Shown in pieces: positions 6,914-8,085 of a stretch of DNA of 8,085 nucleotides. A model generated the notes under the pieces. It worked only from the letters and a program-made list of their open reading frames with translations, ran no database searches and was not told where the DNA came from. A program made the position numbers and the translations under genes. This stretch comes from JAISXK01 sp031549625 (lineage in GTDB: Bacteria; Bacillota; Clostridia; Christensenellales; CAG-138), in assembly GCA_031549625.1 (NCBI GenBank), contig JAVBPK010000009.1, positions 1 to 8,085 on the forward strand, in the 5' to 3' direction. Numbering within the stretch: the stretch's first letter is position 1; each line of letters opens with the position of its first letter.

Positions 6914-6937
6914 GGCCGCCCTTATGGGGCGGCCTTT
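6914..6937 (+). terminator. rho-independent terminator downstream of arcC
   Basis: GGCCGCCC (6914-6921) pairs with GGGCGGCC (6927-6934) in an eight-pair GC-only stem with a five-base loop, followed by TTTAAATT. The U-tract is short, but the stem is very stable. It lies about 117 bases after the arcC stop. Confidence 0.7.
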
Positions 6938-7079
6938 AAATTGCGTAAACTTCGCCCCACGTAGATCGTTTTCGCTCGTTTTCCTTTGCTGGAAGGCTCG
7001 TTTTGCTTGAGTTCCATCGCCTAACGCCCTTTCTCCCGCTTTCCGTTCCCGCCGCGTGTTTTACCCGCAGTTTCTCCCG

Positions 7080-7108
7080 TTGCCAACACATGCTTTTCCG
7101 TATACAAT
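7080..7108 (+). promoter_or_regulatory. sigma-A type promoter of the cyclophilin gene
   Basis: TTGCCA (7080-7085) and TACAAT (7103-7108) each match consensus at five of six positions and are separated by exactly 17 bases. Transcription should start near 7115, and a GGAGG site (7129-7133) precedes the ATG at 7143. Confidence 0.75.
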
Positions 7109-7142
7109 TATTTGTTGAATACAAAGACGGAGGACTTTCATC

Positions 7143-7841
7143 ATGAAAAGGATTATCCTGGCGTTTAGCACCATGCTGGGCATACTGCTTTGCTCTATCA
7201 CGGGCTGCGCGCCCAAGGCCGCCGAGACACCCGCACCGCCTCCATCCACACCGGCTCCGGCTGCCCCGGCGGCAACGGCAGCTCCGCAAGCGAAAACGCT
7301 GGAAGAATTGACCACGAATACCATTCCGGCAACCATCACCATGGAAACCGGCGATACCATCGTTCTGGAGCTCTACCCCGACCTTGCGCCGCAATCCGTG
7401 CGAAATTTCGTCTATTTAGCGGAACAGGGATACTATGACGGGCTGACATTCCACCGCATTATGAAAGGCTTCATGATTCAGGGCGGCGACCCTGACGGCA
7501 CCGGCGGCGGCGGGCCCGGTTATTCTATAAAGGGCGAGTTTGCAAAGAACGGCTTTACGAATGCGCTCAAGCACGCCCGCGGCGTACTTTCCATGGCACG
7601 AAGAAACTCCTTTGATTCCGCAGGCTCGCAATTTTTCATCGTGCATGAGGACACTGCTTCCCTTGACGGTTCCTATGCCGCCTTCGGCCGCGTAACAAGC
7701 GGCATGGATGTGGTGGACAAGCTGGCCGACACTCCCAATTCCGGCCCGAACGGAGCCGTGGCAAACGCGGACAAACCGGTCATAAAAAGCATCACCATCG
7801 ACCAGGATGTCGACCTGCCGGAACCGGATAAACTTCCATAG
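7143..7841 (+). CDS. cyclophilin-type peptidyl-prolyl cis-trans isomerase, lipoprotein
   Basis: This enzyme speeds cis-trans isomerisation of peptide bonds before proline and probably helps fold proteins outside the cell membrane. The 232-residue product starts with a lipoprotein signal (basic MKR, hydrophobic core, then ITGC with Cys22 as the lipid-carrying residue). A Pro/Ala-rich linker follows (24-50), then a cyclophilin domain (about 62-222). Family motifs are 'SVRNFVYLAEQGYYDG' (85-100), 'FHRIMKGFMIQGGDP' (103-117) with the catalytic Arg105 and the partners Phe110, Met111 and Gln113, 'GSQFFI' (161-166), and 'LDGSYAAFGRV' (174-184). The tryptophan used by human cyclophilin A for cyclosporin binding is not present, as is usual in bacterial forms. 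The start is supported by GGAGG nine bases upstream. The gene has its own promoter and a terminator after it, so it is likely monocistronic. Confidence 0.95.
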   Translation: MKRIILAFSTMLGILLCSITGCAPKAAETPAPPPSTPAPAAPAATAAPQAKTLEELTTNTIPATITMETGDTIVLELYPDLAPQSVRNFVYLAEQGYYDGLTFHRIMKGFMIQGGDPDGTGGGGPGYSIKGEFAKNGFTNALKHARGVLSMARRNSFDSAGSQFFIVHEDTASLDGSYAAFGRVTSGMDVVDKLADTPNSGPNGAVANADKPVIKSITIDQDVDLPEPDKLP

Positions 7842-7918
7842 AACGGGGGCAGGACGCCAGGAACTCTATTTTATCGATATCCCCCTGGCAAACGTGAATG
7901 TTCAGTGTAACCGCAACG

Positions 7919-7943
7919 AAAAAACCGGCCTTCGGCCGGTTTT
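7919..7943. terminator. bidirectional terminator after the cyclophilin gene
   Basis: AAAACCGGCC (7921-7930) and GGCCGGTTTT (7934-7943) form a perfect ten-pair stem with a three-base loop (effectively a five-base loop if the top pair opens). A-rich on the left and U-rich on the right, it can act in both directions. It lies about 80 bases after the cyclophilin stop. Confidence 0.85.
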
Positions 7944-7953
7944 CCAGACTGTC

Positions 7954-7993
7954 AAAGAACCTTGCTTCAAGCAAATGAGGTGAGGTTCTTTTT
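7954..7993 (+). terminator. second hairpin with U-tract, terminator-like
   Basis: AAAGAACC (7954-7961) pairs with GGTTCTTT (7984-7991), enclosing a smaller TTGCT/AGCAA hairpin (7962-7966 with 7970-7974) and followed by more T residues. It starts only ten bases after the previous terminator. It could be a backup terminator or the end of a separate element lying beyond the window. Confidence 0.5.
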
Positions 7994-8085
7994 CATATTT
8001 GTAAACAAGTGCCGAAGAGAAATAAAAGTAAAAGTGAGCTTATCCTTCCACATCGCTAGCTTTTTAAGGTTCATTGCTGTGTATT
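7994..8085. other. AT-rich gene-free tail of the window
   Basis: The last 92 bases are richer in A and T than the preceding genes. I see no start codon with a ribosome site and no RNA gene in them. They may be the leader region of a gene lying beyond the window. Confidence 0.4.

Larger units (their letters stand above)
6797..7142. other. intergenic region between arcC and the cyclophilin gene
   Basis: These 346 bases contain a small TGGCTG/CAGCCA inverted repeat (6832-6837 and 6851-6856), a GC-rich terminator (6914-6937), and a good promoter with ribosome site just before the cyclophilin gene. The 6940-7079 part shows pyrimidine-rich sequence on the + strand and no recognisable gene on either strand. 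The minus-strand reading frame over this area overlaps the cyclophilin gene and has no family character. Confidence 0.6.

Noticed and set aside
6936..7394. Minus-strand frame of 152 codons over the cyclophilin promoter and signal peptide
   Set aside because: It overlaps the well-supported cyclophilin gene and its promoter, and its arginine- and glycine-rich translation is typical of an antisense frame.

Overview
The window looks like chromosomal DNA from a moderately GC-rich Clostridia-type Bacillota, probably a metagenome-derived or anaerobic isolate contig. The reasons are strong GGAGG-type ribosome binding sites, a Clostridia-style HflX with a long N-terminal extension, a VanW-domain envelope protein, and a phage capsid gene of the N4-gp56 family. 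This placement rests on protein character only and is an inference.

Layout. (1) Bases 1 to about 99 do not belong with the rest. On the + strand they encode 32 residues that read like the middle of an actinobacterial AroA (EPSP synthase), with very GC-rich third positions. They are joined to the 3' part of a phage major capsid gene, so this end is most likely a chimeric contig end. (2) About 85 to 1965, minus strand: a structural-gene fragment of a tailed phage, with a scaffold-like gene followed by an N4-gp56-type major capsid gene. No portal or terminase lies upstream. (3) 2030 to 2117: two consecutive hairpins separate the phage genes from hflX; the hflX-proximal one is a bidirectional terminator. 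(4) 2178 to 5522, minus strand: a vanW-domain gene followed by hflX, with a good sigma-A type promoter at 5569-5597. (5) 5523 to 5887: an AT-rich divergent promoter region. (6) 5888 to 6796, + strand: a stand-alone carbamate kinase gene. (7) 6797 to 7142: intergenic DNA with a terminator and a near-consensus promoter. (8) 7143 to 7841, + strand: a lipoprotein cyclophilin. It is followed by a GC-rich terminator, a second hairpin with a U-tract, and an AT-rich gene-free tail.

How the parts relate. VanW protein and HflX are probably co-transcribed, though functionally different (cell envelope versus ribosome rescue). The scaffold and capsid genes form a phage morphogenesis pair. The carbamate kinase and the cyclophilin appear to be independent single-gene units, each with its own promoter and terminator.

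No clearly new multi-gene system is visible. The points most worth checking are the chimeric AroA/capsid junction, the complete JAMM metalloprotease signature in the HflX N-terminal extension, the duplicated insertion in the capsid protein, and the abrupt phage/hflX boundary.
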